Shown one piece after another: positions 1 to 6,686 of a stretch of DNA of 12,026 nt; position 1 is the first letter of the stretch, and the number at the start of each line of letters is the position of its first letter. The stretch comes from CAYUKK01 sp964445305. Lineage in GTDB: Bacteria > Acidobacteriota > Aminicenantia > Aminicenantales > UBA8522. Location of the stretch: the NCBI GenBank assembly GCA_964445305.1, contig CAYUKK010000058.1, positions 1-12,026 of the forward strand, written 5' to 3'. The translations under genes were made by a program, and so were the position numbers. The notes beneath the pieces are model-generated. The model was not told the DNA's origin, made no database searches, and saw only the letters and a program-made list of their open reading frames with translations.

Positions 1-467
1 TCGCCGAGCATCAACGGGTCGCCGCCCGAGACGATGACGTCGCGGACCTCGCTGTGGTTGCGGATGTAATCGAGGCCGTCTTCGATATAGCGGGGGTGGA
101 TCTTGTGCGGGTCGCCGACCTTGCGCTTCCGGGTGCAGAAACGGCAGTAGGAAGCGCAAAGATGGGAGACGAGGAAAAGCACCCTGTCGGGATAACGGTG
201 GACAATGCTCGGCACGGGCGAGTCCGCGTCCTCGCTCAGCGGGTCGGAGGCTCCGTCGCTCTCCTCGAGCTCGCGCTCGTCGGGAACGACCTGACGGTAG
301 ATGGGGTCGCCCTCACTCTTGATGAGGCTCGCATAGTAGGGCGTAATCTGAACGCGGAAATGCCGGGCCACCTTCCTCACTTTTTCGACGCTCAGATTGA
401 AGAAGCGGGCAATCTCTTCAGGAGATTTGAGACTCCGCTTTAGGATTTGTTGCCACTCTTCTTCCAT
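1..467 (-). CDS. kamA: KamA-family radical SAM aminomutase (lysine 2,3-aminomutase-like), N-terminal part, runs off the left edge
   Basis: Reading the minus strand from the ATG at 467 gives an open frame to the window edge, about 155 residues seen of a family usually around 400 or more. The radical SAM cluster motif CASYCRFC supplies cysteines at about residues 104, 108 and 111, which bind a [4Fe-4S] cluster and SAM. It is followed by TRKRK and by the SGGDPL segment at about 146-151, typical of PLP-dependent lysine/glutamate 2,3-aminomutases. Family members move the alpha-amino group to the beta carbon. The substrate-binding acidic residues that separate lysine from glutamate enzymes lie outside the window, so the substrate is open. 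The start is one base after the stop of the GNAT gene, with an AAGGAG at 478-483 about 10 nt upstream. It is the last visible gene of a four-gene operon. The family call is firm; the exact substrate is not known. Confidence 0.93.
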   Translation of the reverse strand, partial: MEEEWQQILKRSLKSPEEIARFFNLSVEKVRKVARHFRVQITPYYASLIKSEGDPIYRQVVPDERELEESDGASDPLSEDADSPVPSIVHRYPDRVLFLVSHLCASYCRFCTRKRKVGDPHKIHPRYIEDGLDYIRNHSEVRDVIVSGGDPLMLG

Positions 468-468
468 C

Positions 469-957
469 TCAATCTTGCTCCTTTGGCCAAAAATACTTGG
501 CGTAGGTGATTTTATCGTCGCCGGGTTTATAGAAATCGGCGATGCGGGAAACTTCCTTGTAGCCCAGATTGATATAAAACTGGCGGGTTCTCTCGTACTT
601 GGGCTGGGAGGAGGTTTCGATGAGGATCAAACGGCCTCCCCCTTGCTGGACACGACTCTCCAGCCACCGGACAAGCTCCCTTCCGTAGCCGCGGCCCTGT
701 TCGGCCGGCGAAACAGCCATCCAGTAGATGTCGTAAGCTCCTTCGGCCAGCGGCGTCTGACCATACGACATGTAGCCCGCCACCTTCCCTTCCGCGCTCT
801 CAACGACAACGAGAAAATAGTCTTGCTGGCCGGGCTGGTTGAGAAAGATATCAACCTGTTCTCGAGCGCATTCGAGTTCGGCCCGGGTGAACATGCCCGT
901 CGCCTCGACGATATCCAGGACAGCCGCCCTATCTTCTGGCTTCATCGGCCTTACCAT
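469..957 (-). CDS. GNAT family N-acetyltransferase
   Basis: This 162-residue protein has the usual length and layout of a single-domain GNAT acetyltransferase, which transfers acetyl from acetyl-CoA to an amine. The N-terminus (MVRPMKPEDRAAV) is the classic beta1-alpha1 opening. The acetyl-CoA pyrophosphate loop is QGRGYG at about 87-92 after IYWMAVSP. The FYINLGYKEVSRI segment near 127-139 matches the conserved C-terminal motif B region. The ATG overlaps the end of the upstream ATP-grasp gene by 7 nt (ATGGTAA), with AAGGA about 6 nt before it, so translation is probably coupled. The kamA-like gene starts one base after its stop. In archaeal and bacterial beta-lysine synthesis a GNAT enzyme (AblB) acetylates the aminomutase product. 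Here the adjacency makes a similar role plausible, but the ATP-grasp partners point to another pathway. Substrate unknown. Confidence 0.9.
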   Translation of the reverse strand: MVRPMKPEDRAAVLDIVEATGMFTRAELECAREQVDIFLNQPGQQDYFLVVVESAEGKVAGYMSYGQTPLAEGAYDIYWMAVSPAEQGRGYGRELVRWLESRVQQGGGRLILIETSSQPKYERTRQFYINLGYKEVSRIADFYKPGDDKITYAKYFWPKEQD

Positions 958-2054
958 TTCCGTCCTTTTTTCTGAAAGGCCTTCTCGATAAGGCGGTGCC
1001 AGAAGAAAGGATACTCGCTTCGCACATCATCCGAGCTAAACCATGGCTCTTCCTTGCGTCGGAGAGCGTTTTCGATCATCATTGTCCAGAATTGGCCATA
1101 CTCGATGCCAGCGGCTCTCAAAGCTCGACAATAGCCCGCATCGAGGCTGGCATCGGGGTTGGGGTTGACTTCGAGGACGAAGAGGCGACCATCCTGAGCC
1201 ATGCGGAAATCCACCCGGGCATAATCGCGGCAGCCCATCGCCTGGAAGGCAGCCAGAGCATACTCCTGAAGTCTTTTCCGGAGGGAATCCTCGATCGGCG
1301 CCGGACAAATCGGCGGCGTGGTCATGAAGAGGATGTGGTCTTCGAACCATTTGGCTTCGTAGCTGCAGATGTGGGGAGCATCCTTGGGCATGGCCGAGAA
1401 GTCGATCTCAGAAACGGGAAGCGCCTCCAGCTTGTCGGTCTCGAGGACGGCGACGTTGAATTCTCGTCCCTGGATGAACTCCTCAACAAGGGCTGGCTGA
1501 TGATAATCGCTGATGATCTTGTGGATTCTCCGGGTCAACGATTCCTGGTCTGAGACCACGGCATCCTGGTAAATTCCCTGCGAGGCATCCTCATGGTTGG
1601 GCTTGACGATAGCGGGAAACTTGACTTCGACTTTCTGGTCAAGCGAAGTGACGAGCTGACCAAAGGCCGTGGGCAGTCCAAAGGAATTGAGAATCGCTTT
1701 GGTTTTGAACTTATCCTGGCAAAGGGCCAGGGCTTTCGAGGGATTACCGGTGAAGGGGATACCGAAGGCTTCGAAAACGGCCGCCACGTTGGCTTCCAGC
1801 TGAGGCCGTCCCAAGAACCCCTCGCACAGGTTGACGAGGACATCCACTTTGAGCTCCCGCACTCGGCGGAGCAAAGTCGTCAAGCTCTGCCAGAGGGGGA
1901 GGATGACGGCCGTGAACCCTTCCTCGGAAATGGCGGAAAAAACAGCTTCCGCAACTTCAGCTACGGACGCTTCGGATTCTCTTTCCCCCGTTTGGATAAG
2001 AACGGGGTCATATGCGTTGTAGGCAATACCGACGAGGATGTTTTCTTTTTCCAT
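951..2054 (-). CDS. ATP-grasp ligase, D-Ala-D-Ala-ligase-like (second of a pair)
   Basis: This 367-residue cytosolic enzyme has the fold order of a D-Ala-D-Ala ligase. It has an N-terminal pre-ATP-grasp region, a central lysine in FPAIVKP (about K151), EEFIQGREFNV near 191-200, SYEAKW near 231-236, and the metal-binding tail RVDFRM...LEVNPNPD ending near residue 301 with E295 and N297. Such enzymes form an acyl-phosphate with ATP and join it to an amine. The usual Ddl Gly-Gly-Ser loop at the N-terminus is absent, and the C-terminal Ser-x-x-Pro motif is replaced by DAGYCRALRAAG, so true D-Ala-D-Ala ligation is doubtful. It overlaps the upstream paralogue by 47 nt and the GNAT gene by 7 nt. It shares SYEAKW and CPAPIE with the upstream gene, so the two are diverged paralogues. 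Substrate unknown. Confidence 0.9.
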   Translation of the reverse strand: MEKENILVGIAYNAYDPVLIQTGERESEASVAEVAEAVFSAISEEGFTAVILPLWQSLTTLLRRVRELKVDVLVNLCEGFLGRPQLEANVAAVFEAFGIPFTGNPSKALALCQDKFKTKAILNSFGLPTAFGQLVTSLDQKVEVKFPAIVKPNHEDASQGIYQDAVVSDQESLTRRIHKIISDYHQPALVEEFIQGREFNVAVLETDKLEALPVSEIDFSAMPKDAPHICSYEAKWFEDHILFMTTPPICPAPIEDSLRKRLQEYALAAFQAMGCRDYARVDFRMAQDGRLFVLEVNPNPDASLDAGYCRALRAAGIEYGQFWTMMIENALRRKEEPWFSSDDVRSEYPFFWHRLIEKAFQKKGRKW

Positions 2055-3099
2055 TTTTCAATCCATACCGCGCCGCTGCCTCCTCGACGACCCGGAGGAG
2101 AAGGCCCGAGTAGGAATATCCGGCCGTGCGCGCCGCCTTGGGAAGGCAGGAATTGTCTTCGGGGTTGGGAAGGACACCGGGCAGAGGGTTGACTTCGAGG
2201 ATGTTGGGTTCCCCGTTTTCATCCAGCCGCAGGTCAATGCGGCACCAATCGCGGATGCGCAGCACTTCACAGGTTCGCCGGACGAGGCGATGGATTTTCT
2301 TCTCCAAGCTGGCTTCGATCGGCGCCGGACAGCGGAAAATCTGGAGGGGATTTTCAGGCTGATCCCAGACCCACTTCGCCTCGTAGGAATAAATGGGGTT
2401 GGCGCCAACCGGAAGCTGGGTATGGTCAATTTCGACGATGGGTAAAATTTCCAGGCGCGGCGGATTCCCGAGGATGCCGACCGTGAACTCGCGGCCTCTC
2501 AGAAACCGCTCGACAATGGCCGGTTCCCGATAGAGAGCCTGGACCTCGCGGACGCGCGCTTCCAAATCGGCGCGGTTGAAGACGACCGAATCGTTGCGAA
2601 TTCCCTTGCTCGACCCTTCATAGAGCGGCTTGACGATGGCCGGCAAAGGAATCCCTTCCGGGATGACCGCCCGAGGCTCAATGACCCAGAAAGCCGGCGT
2701 CGGAATGCCGTAGTAGGAGAGGATTTCCTTGGCCCGCGATTTGTCCAGACAGATGCCGAGCGTCAACGGGTCTGAGCCCGTGTAGGGAATATCGAGCATT
2801 TCACAGATGGTGGGAATGTGGGATTCTCGGTTGGGCCCGATCAACCGTTCGGCGATGTTGAAAACGAGGTCTGGTCTCAGATGCCGCAGCCGCTCATAGG
2901 CGTCTTCATCGGCTTCAATGGGAAAAACTTCGTGTCTCTCGCCGAGCGCCTTTTCAATCGCCAAGAGGGTCTCATCAGAGTCGCACTCGGCGAGCCAATC
3001 AGGTGGAGGGTCGTCTTCCTCCCTTTTTTCCCTGAGACAGTGCTGATTCAGGGATGAGGCCACGCCGTTCTTCGAGCTGTAGAGGAAGGCGATTTTCAT
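2008..3099 (-). CDS. ATP-grasp ligase, D-Ala-D-Ala-ligase-like (first gene of operon)
   Basis: This 363-residue protein has a Ddl-like architecture. MKIAFLYSSKNG forms the first beta strand, followed by FNIAERLIGPNRESHIP near 80-96, PYTGSD near 105-110, PAIVKPLYEGSSKGI near 153-167, IVERFLRGREFTV near 195-207, YSYEAKW near 237-243 and the metal site RIDLRL...LEVNPLPG ending near 308. The tail SCLPKAARTAGYSY near 317-330 matches the Ser-x-x-Pro...Ala-Gly segment of D-Ala-D-Ala ligases, so this copy is closer to Ddl than its neighbour. It still lacks the N-terminal Gly-Gly-x-Ser loop, and residues 25-40 carry an acidic, proline-rich insert. No Shine-Dalgarno sequence precedes the ATG. A 4-codon upstream reading frame (3110-3096) overlaps the start. 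It is the first gene after a well-formed promoter. A carboxylate-amine ligase making a dipeptide-like bond is the best general description. Confidence 0.9.
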   Translation of the reverse strand: MKIAFLYSSKNGVASSLNQHCLREKREEDDPPPDWLAECDSDETLLAIEKALGERHEVFPIEADEDAYERLRHLRPDLVFNIAERLIGPNRESHIPTICEMLDIPYTGSDPLTLGICLDKSRAKEILSYYGIPTPAFWVIEPRAVIPEGIPLPAIVKPLYEGSSKGIRNDSVVFNRADLEARVREVQALYREPAIVERFLRGREFTVGILGNPPRLEILPIVEIDHTQLPVGANPIYSYEAKWVWDQPENPLQIFRCPAPIEASLEKKIHRLVRRTCEVLRIRDWCRIDLRLDENGEPNILEVNPLPGVLPNPEDNSCLPKAARTAGYSYSGLLLRVVEEAAARYGLKNGKRKHPRRYCLQRI

Positions 3100-3110
3100 G
3101 GCCGTGTCAT
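3096..3110 (-). other. Four-codon upstream ORF overlapping the ATP-grasp start
   Basis: On the minus strand ATG-ACA-CGG-CCA-TGA begins at 3110, and its stop overlaps the start codon of the ATP-grasp gene at 3099 in the form ATGA. The main start lacks a visible Shine-Dalgarno sequence. A terminating ribosome on this mini-ORF could therefore re-initiate on the gene. Only the arrangement is seen; the role is inferred. Confidence 0.3.
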
Positions 3111-3190
3111 TCGCTTTCTTTAAAGGTCTATGAAGGTCCCCCGTTTGGTGATCATTCGCTTCTTATTGAATTTTTCTTCTGCTCTCTCCT

Positions 3191-3218
3191 AATTTCATTT
3201 AGTAATATAAATGAAATT
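3191..3218. promoter_or_regulatory. Perfect palindrome (11-bp arms) over the -10 box: candidate operator
   Basis: The arms aatttcattta (3191-3201) and taaatgaaatt (3208-3218) are exact reverse complements with a 6-base spacer. The centre sits on the -10 box of the operon promoter. This position and symmetry are typical of a homodimeric repressor site. No regulator gene is visible in the window. Confidence 0.55.
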
Positions 3219-3231
3219 TTCCAAATGTCAA
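3204..3231 (-). promoter_or_regulatory. Sigma70-type promoter of the ATP-grasp/GNAT/kamA operon
   Basis: On the minus strand TTGACA (plus 3226-3231) and TATATT (plus 3204-3209) are separated by 16 bases. Transcription would start near 3197, leaving a leader of about 98 nt before the ATG at 3099. The -35 box is a perfect consensus and the -10 is close to it. A second weaker TATAAT (plus 3247-3252) lies upstream without a clear -35. Confidence 0.7.
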
Positions 3232-3425
3232 TACTTTTTCTCAAAAATTATACTTTTTTTTGAGTGTCTATGAATCGAAACACAACAAAATGTGGCCGTT
3301 GACTTGCCTCAAAGAAGGCAGCATGAAACGTGCCAATTTCGTTTTTTAGATGCTCGATTCTTGTCTTCTCTCGTTCGCCCCCGCTCTTTTTATAATTCTT
3401 TTAATATCTGTATGTTAGCACCTTT

Positions 3426-3473
3426 CTCAGCCAGCTCATTGCTGACCGACCCAATGCTCATCCCTGGGCTGAG
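3426..3473. repeat. Nested inverted repeat downstream of the glycosidase gene
   Basis: Outer arms CTCAGCC (3426-3432) and GGCTGAG (3467-3473) enclose inner arms CATTG (3437-3441) and CAATG (3452-3456). No T run follows on either strand, so it is not an ordinary intrinsic terminator. It could cap the glycosidase mRNA or be a protein site. Confidence 0.4.
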
Positions 3474-3523
3474 AGTTTCTGTCCATCATTCCCGATGCAG
3501 AACATTGCCCGCTCATCTCTTCT

Positions 3524-3557
3524 CGATTAACGGTTTTTCCTTTTTATTCGTTAATCG
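3524..3557. repeat. 9-bp inverted repeat overlapping the glycosidase stop codon
   Basis: CGATTAACG (3524-3532) and CGTTAATCG (3549-3557) are exact reverse complements around a 16-base loop. The gene-proximal arm covers the last sense codons of the glycosidase and the loop contains its TAA. In the mRNA it would form a 3'-end hairpin but without the following U run of a terminator. Confidence 0.45.
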
Positions 3558-6234
3558 TCTGACCAAAATTTTGAACGGAAGCCGCTGTTGCAGCAATCTT
3601 GGTTTCGCTCTCCACATTCCAGCCGCTGACAACGACTTCAGGCTCCTCGCCGTCGAGGTCTTCGAGATGAAACTCTCCCTCCAGCGTCCGGCTCTCTCCG
3701 GGAAGGAGCGAAATGTAGTTGTCGTCCCAGTAAATCGGGAGGACCGCGCTATCGCTCCTTTTCTTTTGAACCCTGACTTCGACGAAAAAGGCAATCGTTT
3801 CGGTCGGGTTATTCAATTTGACGATGGCTTTTCCTTCCGACTCACTCGGCTCAAAATGCCACTCCACATCAAGCTTGACCATCGGCAGACTCTCGAGGGC
3901 TCTCAAGTCAGCGAATTCTTTTATCGGCGTGACGAACCATGTTGTCGACCGGTAATCGAGGACGTCTTGCCTCGCCGGAAGCCAGTAAAAATTTTGACTG
4001 ACCATTTTTCCACGATCATCCTCGAGCCTCAAATCAAGAAAATAAACCGGACCTCGAACTGGGATGCCAGAAAGCTCCGCCAACCTGGTGGAGCTATTGG
4101 CCTCGATATCGAACTGGATTTCTCTTTTGAAAATTTCCCTGGATTGAAGGTCGATTGCTCGTATGCTTGCCCGCAAATTGCGGCGGGGCTCAAGATAGTC
4201 ATTGGCGGCGTAAACGCATTTTTCGTGATAATGGTAAAGGAGGTGGAGGGGCTGACCAGCCTTCCTGGCCCCGTAGAAAGCGCCATTGGGCATCAGGTAA
4301 TAATCGTAGAGCTGCCAGTAGAGCTTGGGCCAGGCCGCGTTCAGCATCCACTGGATGACGCCCGTCGACCTGTGTTTGTGGGCTACGAAGGCCTCGAACA
4401 TGGCCCGCATGGCCTCGTAATTGGCCACCTGGGCTTTACGGATAAAATCATGGACATCTTTCAGCTTCCCGTAGCGACGTTCGAGGGCCTCGATGTACCT
4501 CTTTAGCGTCTTGAACATGCCGCGCGCACAGTGGAAATTCCAGACATCGTCGATCGGCCAGAGGTGGTCTCCAGGAATCATCTTCTTCAAGCTCTCGAGG
4601 GGCGGTGGTTGAGGCCCCGGCCCTGTTTCCGTGTTGAACCCAAAAGCGCCGCCGTATTTTTTGTCCTCGAACCAGTAGACGGGCGGAACATAATCATAAG
4701 GCCCGTTCATCTTGACGCGGGTGGGACCGCTCACCTCGCTCGTCAAGCCCTTCGCTGCGCCGAGAACGGGACGGGTGGGGTCGTGGGCCGTGAGGATGGC
4801 GTGGTATTTCCGTTCGAGCTCGGGCCTTGGCAGCTTGTCGCTTCCAACGAGCCAGACAAAAACACTCGGGTGATTCCGCCACAGGACAACCTGGTCCCGA
4901 AAAGAACGAGCGATGAGCTCCTTTTCTTCTGGAGTCTGGATTCCCCCGTATTCGTCACAGCGCTTCCCCGCGTGGGAATCCCACTCCCACTGGCAGCTCC
5001 AGCCGGCCATGATGAGGATTCCAAGTCGATCGCAGAGGTCGTAGAGTCTGTGACTCGTTCCCCAGAACCCTTCCAGTCGAATGGCGTTGAGGTTCATATG
5101 CCGGGTATAGCCAAGTTTAGCCTCCAGCTTGCGGTCGTCGTCAGCTAAGAAGATGTCATCCACCCAGCCGCCGCCTCGAATGAGAATGGGCCGGCCGTTG
5201 ATTTTAAACCCTCGATGACCCTCCTCATTGATATAATCGCTGACCTCGCGGATGCCGAAGGTGACTTTCCTTTCGTCCGACACGCCCCCTTTATGCAGGA
5301 ACTTTAGCCTGAGCTCATAAAAATTCTGCTCCCCCCAAGGATGCGGCCACCAGAGGCGGGGATGGCGAAGCCTGAGCTCGTCAAATGTTTCGGCATCAAA
5401 CCGAGCAGTCTTTCTTTCTCCTGGCTCCAGCCGCACTCTTTGCGTCAAGGCGATAGCCTCCAGCTCAGCCTGAAGGGTACCGTCGATGGCTTCTTCCGTG
5501 TGGTTCACCAATTCGGCCGTTATGACCAAAGAGGCTTCAGCCAGCGTTTCAACGTTGACATCCGTCTGGACAAAGGGGTTGTCGATAGAAACCGGGCCGC
5601 TGAGACGAAGTACCACCGGCCGCCATATTCCCATGTTCTTGTCTGGTGGCTCGGGGTTCCAGTCGACAAACCCGATGGTAAAATCTCCTGGTTGAGGCGG
5701 GAAAATCTCCACCGCCAGAAAATTTTTCCCCGGCCGAATAATGTCGGAGACATCGAGCTCAAAGACGCGGAAAGAACCGAAGATTTCCTCCTTGCTTCCG
5801 ATTTTCTTCCCGTTGAGCCAGACATCCGCCCGGTAATTGATGCCGTTGAAACAGAGGCGAACGTGAGGAAAAGACTTCAGCCGGGGGAGGGAAAACTCCT
5901 TCCGGTACCACCAGGGGCCAGCAAAGCGCTCTTTACCAATTTGTTCAAGCCTTTTTCCCAAGAAAGGCTCCTCGACCTCGCCATTCCTGAAGAGCGCACC
6001 CAGAACCGTCGAGGGCACGTCGGTCCGCCGCCAGCCCGTCAAATCGAAATGAGGCCCGGCGATTTTCTCGCCGGGGACATCAACTTTTTCCGCCGCCTGG
6101 ATAAGCCAGTCTCTGTCGAGAGAAATCTCTCGCTCGACGGCCACTTCTTTGCTCTGGCACGACGAGAAAAAAGTAAAGGTAAAATAAAGAAAAAGCCCGG
6201 AGACTATAAGCCTCGTTCCTTTCCTCTCAATCAT
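3544..6234 (-). CDS. Glycoside hydrolase family 2 lipoprotein, exo-beta-D-glucosaminidase-like
   Basis: An 896-residue enzyme predicted to cleave beta-linked sugars, best matching the exo-beta-D-glucosaminidase (CsxA-type) subfamily of GH2. A basic N-terminus and hydrophobic stretch end in FFSSC with Cys26, a plausible lipobox, so it is probably membrane-anchored outside the cytoplasm. The sugar-binding domain (about 40-215) carries FAGPWWYRKEF, RADVWLNGKKIG and WNPEPPDKNMGIWRPV. An Ig-like domain and then the TIM barrel (about 340-650) follow, with RGGGWVDD, WGTSHRLYDLCDRLGI, VGSD (Asp466) and FNTET (Glu536). In CsxA the catalytic acid is Asp in a Ser-Asp motif rather than the usual Asn-Glu, with a downstream Glu nucleophile, and the same pattern is seen here. 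C-terminal beta domains finish the protein. The frame is open upstream to 6489, but 6234 is chosen because AGAGGA lies just before it, the signal peptide starts there, and the promoter lies inside the longer version. Chitosan-type or related glycans are the inferred substrate. Confidence 0.92.
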   Translation of the reverse strand: MIERKGTRLIVSGLFLYFTFTFFSSCQSKEVAVEREISLDRDWLIQAAEKVDVPGEKIAGPHFDLTGWRRTDVPSTVLGALFRNGEVEEPFLGKRLEQIGKERFAGPWWYRKEFSLPRLKSFPHVRLCFNGINYRADVWLNGKKIGSKEEIFGSFRVFELDVSDIIRPGKNFLAVEIFPPQPGDFTIGFVDWNPEPPDKNMGIWRPVVLRLSGPVSIDNPFVQTDVNVETLAEASLVITAELVNHTEEAIDGTLQAELEAIALTQRVRLEPGERKTARFDAETFDELRLRHPRLWWPHPWGEQNFYELRLKFLHKGGVSDERKVTFGIREVSDYINEEGHRGFKINGRPILIRGGGWVDDIFLADDDRKLEAKLGYTRHMNLNAIRLEGFWGTSHRLYDLCDRLGILIMAGWSCQWEWDSHAGKRCDEYGGIQTPEEKELIARSFRDQVVLWRNHPSVFVWLVGSDKLPRPELERKYHAILTAHDPTRPVLGAAKGLTSEVSGPTRVKMNGPYDYVPPVYWFEDKKYGGAFGFNTETGPGPQPPPLESLKKMIPGDHLWPIDDVWNFHCARGMFKTLKRYIEALERRYGKLKDVHDFIRKAQVANYEAMRAMFEAFVAHKHRSTGVIQWMLNAAWPKLYWQLYDYYLMPNGAFYGARKAGQPLHLLYHYHEKCVYAANDYLEPRRNLRASIRAIDLQSREIFKREIQFDIEANSSTRLAELSGIPVRGPVYFLDLRLEDDRGKMVSQNFYWLPARQDVLDYRSTTWFVTPIKEFADLRALESLPMVKLDVEWHFEPSESEGKAIVKLNNPTETIAFFVEVRVQKKRSDSAVLPIYWDDNYISLLPGESRTLEGEFHLEDLDGEEPEVVVSGWNVESETKIAATAASVQNFGQTINE

Positions 6235-6258
6235 TCTTGTCCTCTCGGCAGTGATTTT

Positions 6259-6287
6259 TTTATACCCATTTTTTTCCCGCCAATCAA
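6259..6287 (-). promoter_or_regulatory. Sigma70-type promoter of the GH2 gene
   Basis: On the minus strand TTGATT (plus 6282-6287) and TATAAA (plus 6259-6264) are spaced by 17 bases. The predicted start of transcription, near 6252, lies about 18 nt before the ATG at 6234. AGAGGA lies between them. This supports the shorter start of the glycosidase. Confidence 0.65.
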
Positions 6288-6355
6288 CCTCGGCCCTCTG
6301 ACCCAAGATTGCCGATAGAATCACCCGATGGGCCCTGTCGCGGTTCACCCCCGGC

Positions 6356-6501
6356 CAGGCTCGGAGTTGGGATTGCGAAGCCCGCTCGTTTCCCCAGCGA
6401 GGAAACTCGCTCCGACTCAGCCTTCGCTCTTCTCTCTCTTGGCTCGAGAAACCGTGCCCGCTCAGGCTTCGACGGGCTTTCTCACCCAAACTCCTCGCCT
6501 G
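6356..6501. ncRNA. Candidate structured RNA or dispersed repeat with nested stems
   Basis: Arms nest in order. CAGGC (6356-6360) pairs with GCCTG (6497-6501), GGAGTT (6363-6368) with AACTCC (6489-6494), GGG (6369-6371) with CCC (6485-6487), AAGCCCG (6378-6384) with CGGGCTT (6473-6479), and AGCCT (6419-6423) with AGGCT (6464-6468). A side hairpin has arms AGCGAG (6396-6401) and CTCGCT (6406-6411). The strand is unclear. On the plus strand the side hairpin has a GAAA tetraloop. On the minus strand the two outer stems are separated by a GA/GA tandem mismatch, a stable RNA motif. No promoter is evident. I do not recognise a named RNA family. Confidence 0.45.
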
Positions 6502-6591
6502 TTCCCCCCGGCATCAAACGCTCGGGTCGGCGTTCCGAGGCGCTATCGAAAGCTCTGTTTTTTATATATTAACCACCCCTTCCCCTCTCCG

Positions 6592-6686
6592 CGAAAGACG
6601 CCCCCAGGAATTCTTTCTTAGCCATTAAATCCCCCTACCCCCTTTGAACAATCAAAGGGGGCCTGAGAAAAGGTGGGCGTCTTTCG
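6592..6686. repeat. Nested perfect inverted repeats
   Basis: Outer arms of 12 bp (6592-6603, cgaaagacgccc; 6675-6686, gggcgtctttcg) are exact reverse complements. Inside them a 10-bp perfect hairpin (6638-6647 and 6652-6661, ccccctttga / tcaaaggggg) has a 4-base loop. Neither strand has a T run after the stem, so it is not a normal terminator. C5T3/A3G5 hairpins of this kind often occur as dispersed repeats or as ends of small non-autonomous elements. The outer arms could be terminal inverted repeats of a 95-bp element. Confidence 0.55.

Larger units (their letters stand above)
3100..3543. other. AT-rich intergenic region between two minus-strand transcription units
   Basis: There is no convincing gene in these 444 bases. 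They hold the promoter and palindrome of the ATP-grasp operon (3191-3231), a leader of about 98 nt, several A/T runs (3240-3262), a nested inverted repeat at 3426-3473, and a hairpin sequence that overlaps the 3' end of the glycosidase gene (3524-3557). Confidence 0.8.

Noticed and set aside
3391..3396. TATAAT on the plus strand
   Set aside because: No -35 at proper spacing and no plus-strand gene downstream.
3292..4506. 404-codon plus-strand open frame
   Set aside because: It lies antisense to the well-supported GH2 gene, has no ribosome binding site and no recognisable domain; long antisense frames are expected over GC-rich genes.
6235..6489. 85-residue N-terminal extension of the GH2 protein
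   Set aside because: A signal peptide, Shine-Dalgarno sequence and promoter all point to the start at 6234. The extension is Arg/Ser-rich and lies in the structured element and the promoter itself.
6542..6555. 14-base near match to 10808-10821 (gct[a/c]tcgaaagctc)
   Set aside because: One short match with one mismatch in 12 kb, partly self-complementary; too little to call a repeat family without the rest of the genome.
6328..6621. 97-codon plus-strand frame across the GC-rich structured element
   Set aside because: Pro/Arg/Ser-rich reading with no ribosome binding site; the inverted repeats explain the sequence better.
6638..6661. Hairpin considered as an intrinsic terminator
   Set aside because: No T run follows on either strand, and no gene ends nearby to be terminated.
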